A DNA stretch of 19,218 nucleotides, from NCBI GenBank assembly GCA_002803225.1, contig NXFV01001315.1, positions 1-19,218 on the forward strand, given 5' to 3'. Shown piece by piece: positions 1 to 9,918 of the stretch (its first letter is position 1; each line of letters begins with the position of its first letter). This DNA is from Gamarada debralockiae. Taxonomy: Eukaryota > Ascomycota > Leotiomycetes > Helotiales > Hyphodiscaceae. Made by a program: the position numbers and the translations under genes. The notes under the pieces are model-generated. The model searched no databases and was not told where the DNA came from. It saw only the letters and a list, made by a program, of their open reading frames with translations.

Positions 1-870
1 GGAAATTTAACTTTTATTATACTTTATACTCTATTATTTTAATAATAATTAAAGAGCTAATATCTTTATAAATCTAAGAACTTTTAGTCTAATTAAATAT
101 AATAGTTACTTTATAATTAACTAGTATCTTAACTAGTATATTTTATTCTTTTAGCTAAAGCTAATTTTTAATATTAAGCTTTTTAATTTATTTAAGTATT
201 AACTAAGATTCTTATAAAATTACTACTTTCTAAAATAATAGATAATCTTTAAATTAGCTAATATATTCCTAAGGAATATCCTTTATAAAAGAGTATTTAT
301 ATTAGTCTAGTCTTCCTCTAGGGATATCTCTTATACTATTACTCTTATTAATTAGCTAAATCTTTTTAACTTTAGGTTTATATATTATATTAATATTAGT
401 CTAATTTAAAACTTATTCTTTTATTAGTCTTAACTTTTCTTTTATATCTCTTAGAACTTCCTTTATCTTTATTATTTTTACTTAAGCCTTTAACTTTCTT
501 TAGCTTACTTATTATATTTAGTTTATTAATAGATTTAAATAAAATTATATTAAAATATTATTAATTATCCTCGAAAGTTTAAATTTTAAATATATTTCTT
601 TTAGTATTTTATATATCTTATCTAGTAAATTATTTTCTTTAAAAGTAACTTAAGCTTTCTTATTAAATATAAAATTAATAATTATATTAGTAAAAGCAAA
701 AAGATAAGAATAAGATATAATATTTAAATTTATTAAAGTTACTTGACTTTTATTTAAGTATTTTAATTAATTAATTTTAGTTTTTATAATTATAAGATCT
801 ATTTTTTTATATAATTTCCTTTTATATATTTTATCTAAAGAAATTACTTTTTTATTTATTAAGTCTTTAT
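1..870 (-). pseudogene. Decayed minus-strand reading frame, downstream segment, unidentified
   Basis: Read on the minus strand with codons starting at positions congruent to 1 modulo 3, this stretch gives long runs of plausible protein (for example around 240-330 and 600-870) interrupted by TAA and TAG only, the kind RIP makes from Gln and Trp codons. It follows the frame seen in 871-3242 but is shifted by one base, so an indel, an intron or a -1 shift lies near 870. The inferred product is Lys-, Ile- and Leu-rich, which is partly an effect of AT drift. I recognise no domain. It may be the continuation of the same old gene or a second ORF of an old mobile element. The window edge cuts it. That it was once coding is only moderately supported, because stop-poor frames can arise by chance in such skewed sequence. 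Confidence 0.28.
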
Positions 871-3242
871 TTTAAATACTATTTAAAATATAAAAATAAT
901 TATAATTAAGACTATTAACTTTAACTAATCCTTAGTTTCTTTTTAATATACTAATATAATTTTAAGATAAAGTATTAATAGTTAGTTTTCCTCTTTAAAG
1001 CTATTATCTTTAATATAAGTATAATAATTTTACTAAAAACAAATTAACTTTTTAATTAAAAGAATAACTAAAACTATATAAGTTTAATAGTCTTAAGAGT
1101 TATAGAATATAATATTTATAAAACTATAGTCTTTATATTTAAAAGTTATTTTTATAGCTTAAATAAAAGATTATTTAAGAAGAATTATTAATAAAGTTTA
1201 TTTCTTAACTTCTTAAACTAAGAAAAAGATAATAATATATTTAACTTTATATTTAATCTTAACTTTTATTTTAGTTATTTTAATAAATTAAAGGACTTAT
1301 TTAAATATAGTCTTAAGCTTAAAGTATTTTATACTTAAAATAAGATATTTAAGTTACTTAATAAGTTTATATAATATTATATTATCCTTAGCCTTAGTAT
1401 TAAGTATTATAGTTTTAGTAGCTATATCTATAGGACTTATAATATTTATTAGTAACTTAAAGGTTACTATAATCCATTCTTAAGTTATAAAACTATTTAA
1501 ACTAATAAACTAGATATTAATAATAGCTTCCTTCTTAATAGATTATTCTTTAATAAGAGATTTTAAAACTACTTAAATAGTATTAGTAATATTAAATAGT
1601 TCTTAGTATTAAACTAAATTAATAAGAAGTTTTTATTAAATAGCTTCTATAAGGTATTTACTTCTTAATTAAGTAATTAAATCCTTATATTCTTTAGATT
1701 TCTTAAGTTAGTATACTATAAGCTTAATTTTATACTAAAGTCTATCTTTAGTAAAAATATCTAATAAAATTTAATTAAATTTCTTAAGGGACTATATAAT
1801 ATTAGTCTTTTAAGAAAGATTAGGCCTTAGAACTTCCTTAACTAACTTATTAAGGCTTATATTATTTAATTTAAGAAGATTATTAAGTATATAAGTAAAA
1901 GGTCGTTTTGTCTTAGACTAAGTAAGCTTAGCTTTTACTTTTATTTTCTTATAAAACTTAGTCTTATTTCTTTGTACTTTACTTTAGTTAAAAGCTTTAG
2001 TAACTTTAAATTAAATAATAAAGTTATTTAAAGTAGCTAATTTAATCTTAAAGCAAGTCTAGGAGATATTAGTAATAGCTATAGTTTAGTTATTAAGATT
2101 AAAGTCTACTCCTATTAAATATATATAAATCTTTTCTTTAAGAAAATTATTAATATCTTAGCTCTTATTATTTATAATAAAGTAATATTAAATTAAAATT
2201 CCTAGGGTATTTAAACGCTTTATAATACTTTAAGTTAAAATAGTATTAGCTTTAATAGTATTTGTATTAGCTTAGATATAAGTAGCTTTTTATTTTTAAT
2301 CTTACTTTACTTAAATATTATTAGCTTAATAAGTAATATTAAAATTATATTAAGTTCCTCTAGTCTTTAAAATAATTTACTAAACTTAAGATATATTATA
2401 ATAAAATATAATTTCTTTAGTATTTTCTCTTTAGAGTCTAAGATAAAGCTTTTTATTAAAGTTCTTATAATAGACTTTACTTTAGATAAGCTCTTAAAGC
2501 TATAGGTACTAATTTAAATATCTATAAGAGTATTATTTTAAGTTACTATTCTTATTAATATTATAATAAGTATAATAGTTAAGTCCTAAATTTCTATTAT
2601 ACTTATTTTTACTACTAAAGATACTATATATAGTAAATATATTAACTATACTATTAACTAGAAGATTTTAGTTAACTTAAAAGTCCTAGGAGTACTAAGA
2701 TATATTATATAATTATTAATTAAATCTAGATTTATATTTACTTTAAAAGCTACTATTTTAATACTTATCTTAATAAAATTCTTAATTTTTAAATCTAGAA
2801 TTATTTTAAATAAGTATTATATAAAGTTCTTAGCTAATTTCTTTCTTAATATCTTATATTATATTAGCTTAAGTGATTTTAAGCTCCTTTAGTTACTAAG
2901 CTAAATTATCTAAGGGGTCCTAAGGTTTTATATCTAAAGCTTTAGTTTAATAATAGCTTTTATAAAAGTTATAATTAACTAGAAATATTCTATTTAAGAC
3001 AAAAATAAATATAAAAGTATTAAAAGGAATTAAGTAAGACTAAATAAAGTAAGACTTAATACTAGCTAGTATAATGTTTTTATTAGTAGCTAAGGCCTTA
3101 ATAATATTATTTATTATACTAATCTTAGAACTTAATATAATAAATTTATAATTTTCCTTATACTAATTAATAACTTTATTAGATTTATAGACTTTAAGGG
3201 CTATTCTATAGAATTTTTTATATACTAAAGTAGTTCTATTAT
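871..3242 (-). pseudogene. Decayed minus-strand reading frame interrupted by element A, unidentified
   Basis: One minus-strand frame (codon first bases divisible by 3) can be followed from 3237 down to about 870 without a frame change. Its stops are TAA or TAG, compatible with RIP of Gln or Trp codons. Stops cluster around 2740-2930, suggesting a Gln-rich or low-complexity segment. Around 1895-1985 the frame is rich in Lys/Arg, and 1100-1890 reads as an ordinary mixed-composition protein. The frame continues in register into 9532-9655 if element A and one ATTAT copy are removed, which argues for one former gene split by the insertion. The product is not recognised; it could be a host gene or an ORF of an older transposon. 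This block is the most AT-rich of the window and holds no other feature that I can see. Confidence 0.4.
3238..3242. repeat. Target-site duplication of element A, left copy (ATTAT)
   Basis: Five bases, ATTAT, directly precede the TG of the left LTR and match the five bases after the right LTR at 9532-9536. A 5-bp duplication is usual for Ty3/Gypsy integration. The match is perfect, but the sequence is AT-rich, so some chance agreement is possible. Confidence 0.8.
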
Positions 3243-3492
3243 TGTGACGGCGCTGGCCATCACGTGATCTAAGCGAGGTTCTTACAATTATAAGACCTAC
3301 CTAAACCTAAGAAACAAGGCTATAATAACTTTCCTCCTAGACCTTCGCGCTTATCTAGTATAGCTTAGTATAGCTCTTATATATTAGCTTAAGCTCTCTC
3401 TAGAGCTCTTCTTCTCTCTTTAGCTTAGTTTTCTTTAGTCTTAATATAATCTTATTATACTCTTCTTAAGGCCTCTATATAGTACTATAATA
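3243..3492 (+). repeat. Element A 5' LTR
   Basis: This 250-bp LTR begins TGTGACGGCG and ends at a RIP-altered CCGTAACA-like terminus, and aligns without gaps to 9282-9531. The first 120 bp are strikingly GC-preserved (CACGTGATCTAAGCGAGG is intact), while the last 60 bp are heavily mutated. Visible elements are a CACGTG hexamer near the start, an imperfect palindrome around 3281-3294, a TATA-like stretch at about 3377-3385, and a run AGCTTAGTTT at 3422-3431 that may mark the transcript start. The promoter function is inferred. Confidence 0.93.
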
Positions 3493-3506
3493 TTAAACTA
3501 AGCTTA
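3493..3506 (+). promoter_or_regulatory. Candidate primer-binding site of element A, possibly self-priming
   Basis: The internal region begins TTAAACTAAGCTTA. It lacks the TGG start of a tRNA-type primer-binding site. Bases 3495-3504 (AAACTAAGCT) are the exact reverse complement of AGCTTAGTTT at LTR offset 180-189, which lies roughly 40 bp after a TATA-like stretch. That arrangement resembles the self-priming of the Tf1/sushi group, in which the mRNA 5' end folds back onto the site. Ten matching bases in AT-rich sequence are suggestive, not decisive. Confidence 0.35.
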
Positions 3507-3825
3507 CTCTTTTTCTCTAAAGATAAAATTAAAATATTCTATTAAACTAAAGTTATTATTAACTTGAAAAAGCTATAAAATTAAACTTATTACTATAGTA
3601 TTAAAGTACTAAAAGACTAGTTCTTTACTCTCTTATAAAGAGAAGACTAAAACTATAATACCCTTAGATATAATATTATAATATTAAAATATCTTTTTAT
3701 AATATCTTTAAAAAAGCTAGATTTAAGTATTATAATTAATATATCTCTTTCTTATAATTCTTTTAAACCTAGACCTTTTAAATATATAAATATAAGTTAA
3801 TTTCTCTTTATAGTATTTTCTAGAA
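3507..3825 (+). other. Element A 5' leader, no gene seen
   Basis: This is the leader between the left LTR and the first recognisable gag sequence. It is AT-rich and mutated, and I see no ORF, structured RNA or other signal in it. The gag start codon could not be fixed because ATG has probably become ATA. Confidence 0.5.
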
Positions 3826-5055
3826 ATAATAAACTTACTCCTTAAGCTAAACTTAAGCCTAAGAGCAAAAGTAAGGCTAAAGAAGACTTAAATACTCTAC
3901 TACTTTAGGCTACTAAAATACTTTAAAAACTCTAAAAGATAAAGGATTAATAGGCTTATTTCTAAGATAAACTCTAATAAGCTAAGTCTATACCTCCCTT
4001 ATAAGATACTTAATTAAAGTCTTACTTATATATAGTTCGCTAGCACTATTCTAAGATACTTATACCTAAAGATAAAACAAACTAAAGAGACTCTAGTATA
4101 GACTAAGAAAATGACCCCTTAATATTTATAAGTATAGATTATAAGAGTTATAAGACTAAGAAGTTAAATAACCTTAACCCCTTATAAAATAGAGTTAGTC
4201 TTATGTTTAACTAATAATATATAAGTATTCTTAATAAGTTTATAATTAACTATAACTACTTTAAAGATAATAAATTAAAATATATATATATCTATAACTA
4301 TACTATTAGAGATACTAAGTAATACTTATTCTTTTACTAGAAAAGAACCTTTAAAAAGTAATACTAATAACTAGAGGAAATAATCTAGATCTTATTAAAG
4401 ATTTATTAAGACTTTAAAGAAAAGGAAAATACTTAATTAACTTACTTAGACTTACAAATATACTAGGGATAGCTCTTCTTAGAGTTTTATACTTAATTCC
4501 TTTACTTAGCTAAAACTACTAATATTCCTTAGTTAAAAATAAAAAGAGACCTTTTATAGAAATTAATTTAAGAACTTAAAACTACTTTTCTCTTTATATT
4601 ATATAGCTTTAAAGACTATTAGTCGATTACTAAGTAGTATACTATATTAGACTAAGGCCTATATAAAATCGCAATAAGGTACTAACTTATGTACTAGACT
4701 AGGAAAGCCTTATTTAAGACTACTAAGACTAGCTAGACCCTTATAATTAGCTCTACTTTAGCTAGGCCTAGTATACTCTTAATATTTTAATAGCTAATAG
4801 CTTTAAAGACAACTCTATTAGCTACTCTTACTTAGATGTTATATACTACTATTAGTAAGCCTTCTTATACTAATCTCTAGAGATAGTTTAAAAGTAATAG
4901 TAGCTTATACTTTAATTATAATAAGTCTAGTTACTTAAAGATTAATTATACTAAGCTAAAAAAGCTTAGTATATAAGTTCTTAAGATTAATAAAAAGAAT
5001 AAGTTTAAAAAGGTTAAGGAAGATTTTAAAAAGTTAAGAAATAAAGACTCTTAAG
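3826..5055 (+). pseudogene. gag: Element A gag remnant with ruined CCHC zinc knuckle
   Basis: This is the remnant of the structural capsid/nucleocapsid polyprotein. In the frame with codon starts divisible by 3, a Lys/Glu-rich N-terminal part is followed by a capsid-like region (about 4130-4690), a Ser/Thr/Pro-rich linker (about 4730-4860) and a CCHC-type zinc knuckle at about 4908-4952. In the knuckle all three Cys positions now read Tyr (TAC/TAT), the change expected from G-to-A RIP on TGC/TGT, and the His also reads Tyr. Many TAG and TAA stops interrupt it. A basic Lys-rich tail ends near 5050, just before the frame changes for pol. The start is approximate. The family assignment rests on the knuckle and position; it is certainly non-functional. 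Confidence 0.75.
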
Positions 5056-5290
5056 TAAAGGCTTTACTTTAAAATATATATTTAACTAATTATTAATTAA
5101 TTTAAGTTAATTAATTAGTAGTAATAGCTTTATTATACTATATATACTCTTTTTAAATAAAATAAGTATTATTACTTAAGCTTTATATAATATAAAAGTA
5201 AATAGGTTTTTTTTTTATACTTGTTTTATAATTACTTTATTTTTTTATTTTAAAATAAATATTATCTTATTAAATAAGGAAATTCTACTT
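5056..5290 (+). other. Element A gag-pol junction, AT-rich
   Basis: This low-complexity stretch lies between the basic gag tail and the protease region. It contains long T and A runs and repeated TTAATTAA. The gag frame has codon starts at 0 modulo 3 and the pol frame at 2 modulo 3, so a -1 shift or an indel lies here. I could not pick out a convincing slippery heptamer, because RIP has altered the sequence. Confidence 0.4.
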
Positions 5291-8200
5291 AAAGGCTTTA
5301 ATAGAAAGGCTAACTCTCTTATTACTTAGGTCTTATTTTTAAACTTATTAATTAATAAATAATACTAACTCTTAGCTCTCTTCCTTATAATTGATATAAG
5401 TAGTTATAATATAATTATTAGATAAAAATAGTTCTTTTACTTTAATATCTATTTAAACTTATAGAAATAAAGGCTTCTTTAGCCCTTACTATATCTACTA
5501 ATACTATATTTTAGTCGAGAAATTATAGTCCTATGTAACTCCTTAAGATAGTAATAACTAGGCTTATAGTATTAGAACAATATTTATTACTAGTAGTCCT
5601 TTATAAATATTAAAGATAGATATAGTACTAAGAAAGGTAGTATAGTACTTTATACTATTAATAAGCTAAAAGAAAATATTAAGCCTAACTTAATATTTGC
5701 ACTATACTCTCTAATATTTATAGTTAAAGATTACTTAAAACTAATATCTTTAGAGAAAACTCTAAAAGTACTTCTTTTAGACCTCCCTGAACTCCTAGTT
5801 AGGCTAGCTAGCCTAGATTTAAATTATAAAAGTAAAGAGCTAATAAAACTAATAGACCTTTAGACTATAATTAATAAACGATAGATATAAGACTAAAGAG
5901 ATATATATAAAGCTATAAATAATACGCTTTATAGTCTTTTCTTGTAAAGACTATTTACTTTCCTTAGCTTATAATTTCTTAGGCTAGGCCTAGGAAATTA
6001 AGAATAATAGACTAAAGGAGATCTACTCTTTAGTATTACTTATATCTTAGTACTTAGATTTAGGCTTAACCTCTATTATAAAGAGAATATTATTTTTAGG
6101 ACTAGCTTATATAAATTAAATTAGCTAATCGAACTAAAGGAGCTAGAAGAGATAGTTCCTAATATTACTAAGCTATTATTAGAGGAGACTACTAATAAAG
6201 AGCAGGTATAGTATATACTTCTAAAGGTCTACTAAGACTATTAAGACGTGTTTTCTAAGGCTACGTTAAATACCTTGCTCTTATATCGCTTATATAACTA
6301 TAAGATTAAACTTATAGATAATAATACCTTAAGGTTTAGTTTACTCTATAGCTAGTTAGTAGAGGAGCTTAAGATCTTAAAGTAGTACCTAGTTAATAAT
6401 TTAAGTAAAGGCTTTATTAAAGTAAGCTAGGTCCCTTTTGCTATATTAGTTTTATTTGTTAAAAAGCTAGGGGGCAGACTATATTTTTATATTAACTTTT
6501 ATAAGCTAAATACAATTACTTAAAAGGACTAATACTTACTCCTTTTAATTAATGAAATACTAGCCTACTTAAGTAAGACTAAGATCTTTACTAAGTTAAA
6601 TATTTATTAGGCTTTCTACTATATTTATATTTACTTTGACTTTAAAGAGCTTACTATCTTTAGAATATAATATAGTTTATATAAGTATAAGATTCTTCTA
6701 TTTAGCTTAACTAATAGTCTTTTAACTTATTAGTACTATATAAATAATATACTTTTTAATTACTTAGATAACTTCTATACTACTTACTTAGATAATATTT
6801 TAATTTACTTTAAGAACCTACTAGAATATAAGGCTTATATTTAAAAAGTACTTTAAAGACTTAAGAAAGTAAGCTTATAAGTAGATATTAAGAAGTATAA
6901 GTTCTTTATCTAAAGTATATACTATCTTAGCTTTATTATTAATATAGATAGTATATCTATTAACTAAGAAAAGGTCTCTATAGTCTAAAACTAATAACCT
7001 TTGACTATAGTTAAAGGTATATAATCTTTTTTAGATTTTATAACTTTTATTAGTATTTTATTTATAATTATAATAGGATAATTAAGCCCTTAAATCACTT
7101 AATTAAGTAAGACTTTATATTTAATTTTAATAAAAGATATAAGGTCTCCTTTAAAGAGCTAAAGAATAGGCTTTATTTTGCCCTTATCCTTTACTACTAT
7201 AACTTTATATTAAAATATATACTTAAAACTAATACTTTAAATAGAGTAGTAGCTATAGTCCTTTTTTAACTTTACTTAAATAATAAGTAGTACTTAGTTA
7301 GTTACTTCTCTAAGACTATAGCCTCTATAAAGCTAAATTATTTAATTTATAATAAGGAAATACTTACTATAGTCTATACTCTTAGATAGTAGCATATAGA
7401 GTTATTAAGTACTACTATAGTTATTAAGGTCCTAATTAACTATTACTTCTTAGAATACTTTATAAGTTTAAAGATTCTAAACTTATAATAAGTATACTAG
7501 ATAGAGATATTAGCTAACTTCTTTTTTATTATTATCTACTACTTTAAAAAGTAAAACGCTAAGGCTAATATACTAACTTAGTAAGATAATGATATTAAGG
7601 CTAGTAACTTAGTTAAAGAGAAAAAAAGGACTTAAACTCTTTTCTTTAGTAACTATTTAGATTAGAAAGTTAAGACTAACTTATAGATCTTTACTCTAGA
7701 CGTCCTATTAGAGCTAGTAGATTAGATTTTATAAGCTAACTACTTCTACTAAGAGCTAGAAAGTAAGACTAATTACTTAGTATAAGGATAAGTAAGCTAA
7801 GAAGATAAAAACGGCCTATTACTTTATAAGGGCCGACTAGTAATCTCTAATATAGATAACCTAAGGATAAAGCTTATAGTAAAAGCCTATAGCTAGGTAT
7901 CTATAGCTTACTTAGGTAAAAATAAGACACTAGCTTTCTTTACTTAGAAGTACTACTAGAAGAGTATAAGAGCTTAAGTTAAGTAGTTTATAGCTAATTA
8001 CTAAACTTATAAAAGAGCTTTACTCTTATATAATAAGAAGTATAGCTTTTTATACCTACTTTTAATACTTAACTAACTTTAGTAATATATTACTTATAAT
8101 TTTAAATTATTCCCTAAGAATAAGTATAATTATAATATAATATATATAATAATTAATAGACTTAGTAAATAATTAGTCTATATTCCTTACTATAAGAATA

Positions 8201-9279
8201 TTACTATTAAGGATATAGCTTAATTATATATAATATATATATACTAATAGTATAGTCTTCTAGAATCTATAGTTTTAGATAAGGGTCTATAATTTATTTT
8301 ATAGTTTTAAGATAAGTTTTATACTATCTTAGGAATTAAAGTTAAGTTTTTTATAGCTTATTACTTATAAATAAATAGCTAGATAAAGATTATAAACTAA
8401 TATCTTAACTAAAGGCTTTAGCTCTTTATTAACTACTACTAAGATAATTAGTTAGACTTACTACTTATAATAGATTATATATAGCTTACCTTATTATATA
8501 ATAATATTAGTATATTTTCTTTTAAGCTTAACTATAGTTACTAAGCTTATATATTATTTGATTAAGAAGTCTATAAAGTTCCTACTATAGCTAATAAAAG
8601 GATTAACTACTAGGTAGTATAGTAGTATATAACTTATTATAGGAAATATAAGAAGTAGCTAAATTATATATAGCTAAAGCTTAAGTTAAATAAAAGTAGT
8701 TAGCTAACTTCTATTATAAGGAAGTTAACTTTAAGATTAGAGACTATATATATATCTTAACTAAGGACTAGTCTACTAACTAACTAAGCTAGAAACTTAA
8801 TAATTAAATAAAAGGGCTATTTAAAGTTATAGCTAAAGAAAGTAACTTATACTAGATTAAGTTATTTTAAAGTATAAAAATATATAATATCTTTTTACTA
8901 AATAAACTACTTAAGATAGTAATAAACCCTTTTCTTAGATAAATTAATATTCTACTACTTCCCCTATAGGTTATAAAAGATAATAAATATAAGGTTAAGT
9001 ATATATTAGTAGTCTAGCTTAAGTAAAGAAAGCTAGAATATAAAGTATAATAGTTAAGCTTTAATATTAACCTTAAATAGTACTTAGCTTTTGACTTTAA
9101 GTATTCTTTAGATAAGCTATAGGAATTCTACTTAATTAACTTAACCTAAGATAAACTACTTAGGCTACTTAAAGAATAGACTAAGGCTTAAAGAAAAAGA
9201 AGGGACAACTATAATAAGCTAAAAGATAATTATCTAATAACTAAAGACTCGATAGCAAGCTTTTTCAGAAGAGGGGGGT
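5291..9279 (+). pseudogene. pol: Element A pol remnant: protease, RT, RNase H, integrase, chromodomain
   Basis: One frame (codon starts 2 modulo 3) holds all enzyme domains. Protease: Asp-Ile-Ser at 5393-5401, from a D-T/S-G site. RT: about 6420-6990, with a VLFVKK-like start and YLDN at 6785-6796, where the second catalytic Asp is now Asn. RNase H: about 7150-7430. Integrase: HHCC zinc region about 7880-8020 and catalytic core about 8080-8560, with its active-site Asp and Glu residues altered. Chromodomain: about 8985-9110, containing RKLEYKVQ-like sequence with a stop at the Gln. The frame stays open in register apart from many TAG/TAA codons, so point mutation rather than indels destroyed it. 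It ends in the purine tract before the 3' LTR. Confidence 0.88.
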
Positions 9280-9281
9280 AA
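9268..9281 (+). other. Element A polypurine tract
   Basis: The run GAAGAGGGGGGTAA lies directly before the 3' LTR. It is purine except for one T and is the expected site for plus-strand priming during reverse transcription. Its G run is unusual in a window this AT-rich, and it is preserved because RIP targets C in CA contexts rather than G runs. Confidence 0.82.
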
Positions 9282-9531
9282 TATAACGGCGCTAGCTATT
9301 ATGTAATTTAAGTAAGGTTCTTATAATTATAAGACCTACTTAAATCTAAGAAACAAGGCTATAATAACTTTTCTCCTAGACCTTTGTACTTATTTAATAT
9401 AACTTAGTATAGCTCTTATATATTAGCTTGAGCTCTCTCTAAAGCTCTTTCTCTCTCCTTAGCTTAGTTTTCTCTAGTCTTAGTGCAATCCTATTATACT
9501 CTTCTTGAGGCCTCTGTATAGTGCCGTAATA
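9282..9531 (+). repeat. Element A 3' LTR
   Basis: This 250-bp LTR aligns without gaps to 3243-3492. Differences are transitions: the start TGTGAC reads TATAAC, and CTGGCCATCACGTG reads CTAGCTATTATGTA. In contrast, its last third (GTGCAATCC, GAGGCCTCTGTATAGTGCCG) is better preserved than the left copy. Together the two copies let the LTR be read through the mutations. Confidence 0.93.
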
Positions 9532-9536
9532 ATTAT
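9532..9536. repeat. Target-site duplication of element A, right copy (ATTAT)
   Basis: ATTAT directly follows the right LTR terminus and matches 3238-3242. Confidence 0.8.
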
Positions 9537-9655
9537 CTTAGTCTATATTATACTTCTTAATAATCTTAAAACAAATATAATTAAGTAAAGTATAAAAAAA
9601 AAGATTTACTCTTTTAATATTATTAAAAAGCTTTTTCTTTTTAAGGTTAATAATA
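9532..9655 (-). pseudogene. Upstream segment of the decayed frame split by element A
   Basis: Read on the minus strand with codon starts divisible by 3, these 124 bases have a single TAA near the element A junction. They encode a Lys-rich stretch (LKKKKLFNNIKRVN) followed by a hydrophobic and Cys-containing part. The frame is in register with 3242 and below once element A and one ATTAT are removed, because 6294 removed bases is a multiple of three. It abuts the LTR of element C, so C may have cut the same gene again and the true N-terminus may lie past C. The product is not recognised. Confidence 0.38.
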
Positions 9656-9905
9656 TGACAGCTGCACTAGATAAGACCCAAAGGAATAGGTGAACGCTTG
9701 TTTATATTAAGAATCTAAAGCTAAAGAAAGAAGAAGAAAAAGAGAGCTTCGTAAGAAGCTTAAGCTTATATATAGGACCTAGGACTATACTAATATAAGG
9801 TCCTTACTAGCGCAAGCTAATAAGAGTCTTAAATATAATAGCTCTAATTAATTTCCCCTACTAGACAAGGGAAATCCTATATTATATAATTCGCGCGCTA
9901 TAATA
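9656..9905 (-). repeat. Element C 3' LTR (boundaries approximate on the left)
   Basis: The right boundary is set by the purine tract at 9906-9918: read on the minus strand the LTR starts TATTATAGCGCGCG, from a TG start altered by RIP. The left boundary is placed at the TG of TGACAGCTGC, giving 250 bp. No second copy is in the window to confirm it. The LTR is GC-richer than its surroundings and includes the unmutated GCGCGC near 9892-9898. It shows no obvious similarity to the A or B LTRs. Confidence 0.65.
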
Positions 9906-9918
9906 TTCCCTCCCCTTT
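9906..9918 (-). other. Element C polypurine tract
   Basis: On the minus strand this reads AAAGGGGAGGGAA, a pure purine run directly before the LTR, in the position expected for the plus-strand primer of an LTR retrotransposon. It anchors the orientation of element C. Confidence 0.8.

Larger units (their letters stand above)
3243..9531 (+). mobile_element. Element A: full-length, RIP-inactivated Ty3/Gypsy chromovirus
   Basis: A complete LTR retrotransposon of 6289 bp with two 250-bp LTRs, flanking ATTAT duplications, a purine tract before the right LTR, and remnants in order of gag with a zinc knuckle, protease, RT, RNase H, integrase and a C-terminal chromodomain, all on the plus strand. The order RT-RNase H-integrase defines Ty3/Gypsy, and the terminal chromodomain places it with the chromoviruses common in fungi. 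Every domain carries in-frame TAG/TAA stops and Cys-to-Tyr, Asp-to-Asn or Glu-to-Lys changes, so it cannot encode active proteins. It is inserted in an older decayed minus-strand frame. Confidence 0.93.

Noticed and set aside
1..3242. A large tyrosine-recombinase (Starship captain) or helicase gene behind the decayed frame
   Set aside because: No catalytic motif of either family could be read. Calling it would be guesswork.
1..3242. Mitochondrial or centromeric satellite DNA as the source of the extreme AT content
   Set aside because: There is no tandem satellite period, no mitochondrial gene or tRNA, and the composition is explained by CA/TG loss typical of RIP.
5021..5033. The run at the gag end (TTTTAAAAAG) as a frameshift slippery site
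   Set aside because: It does not fit the X XXY YYZ pattern in the gag frame, and RIP has altered the original bases.
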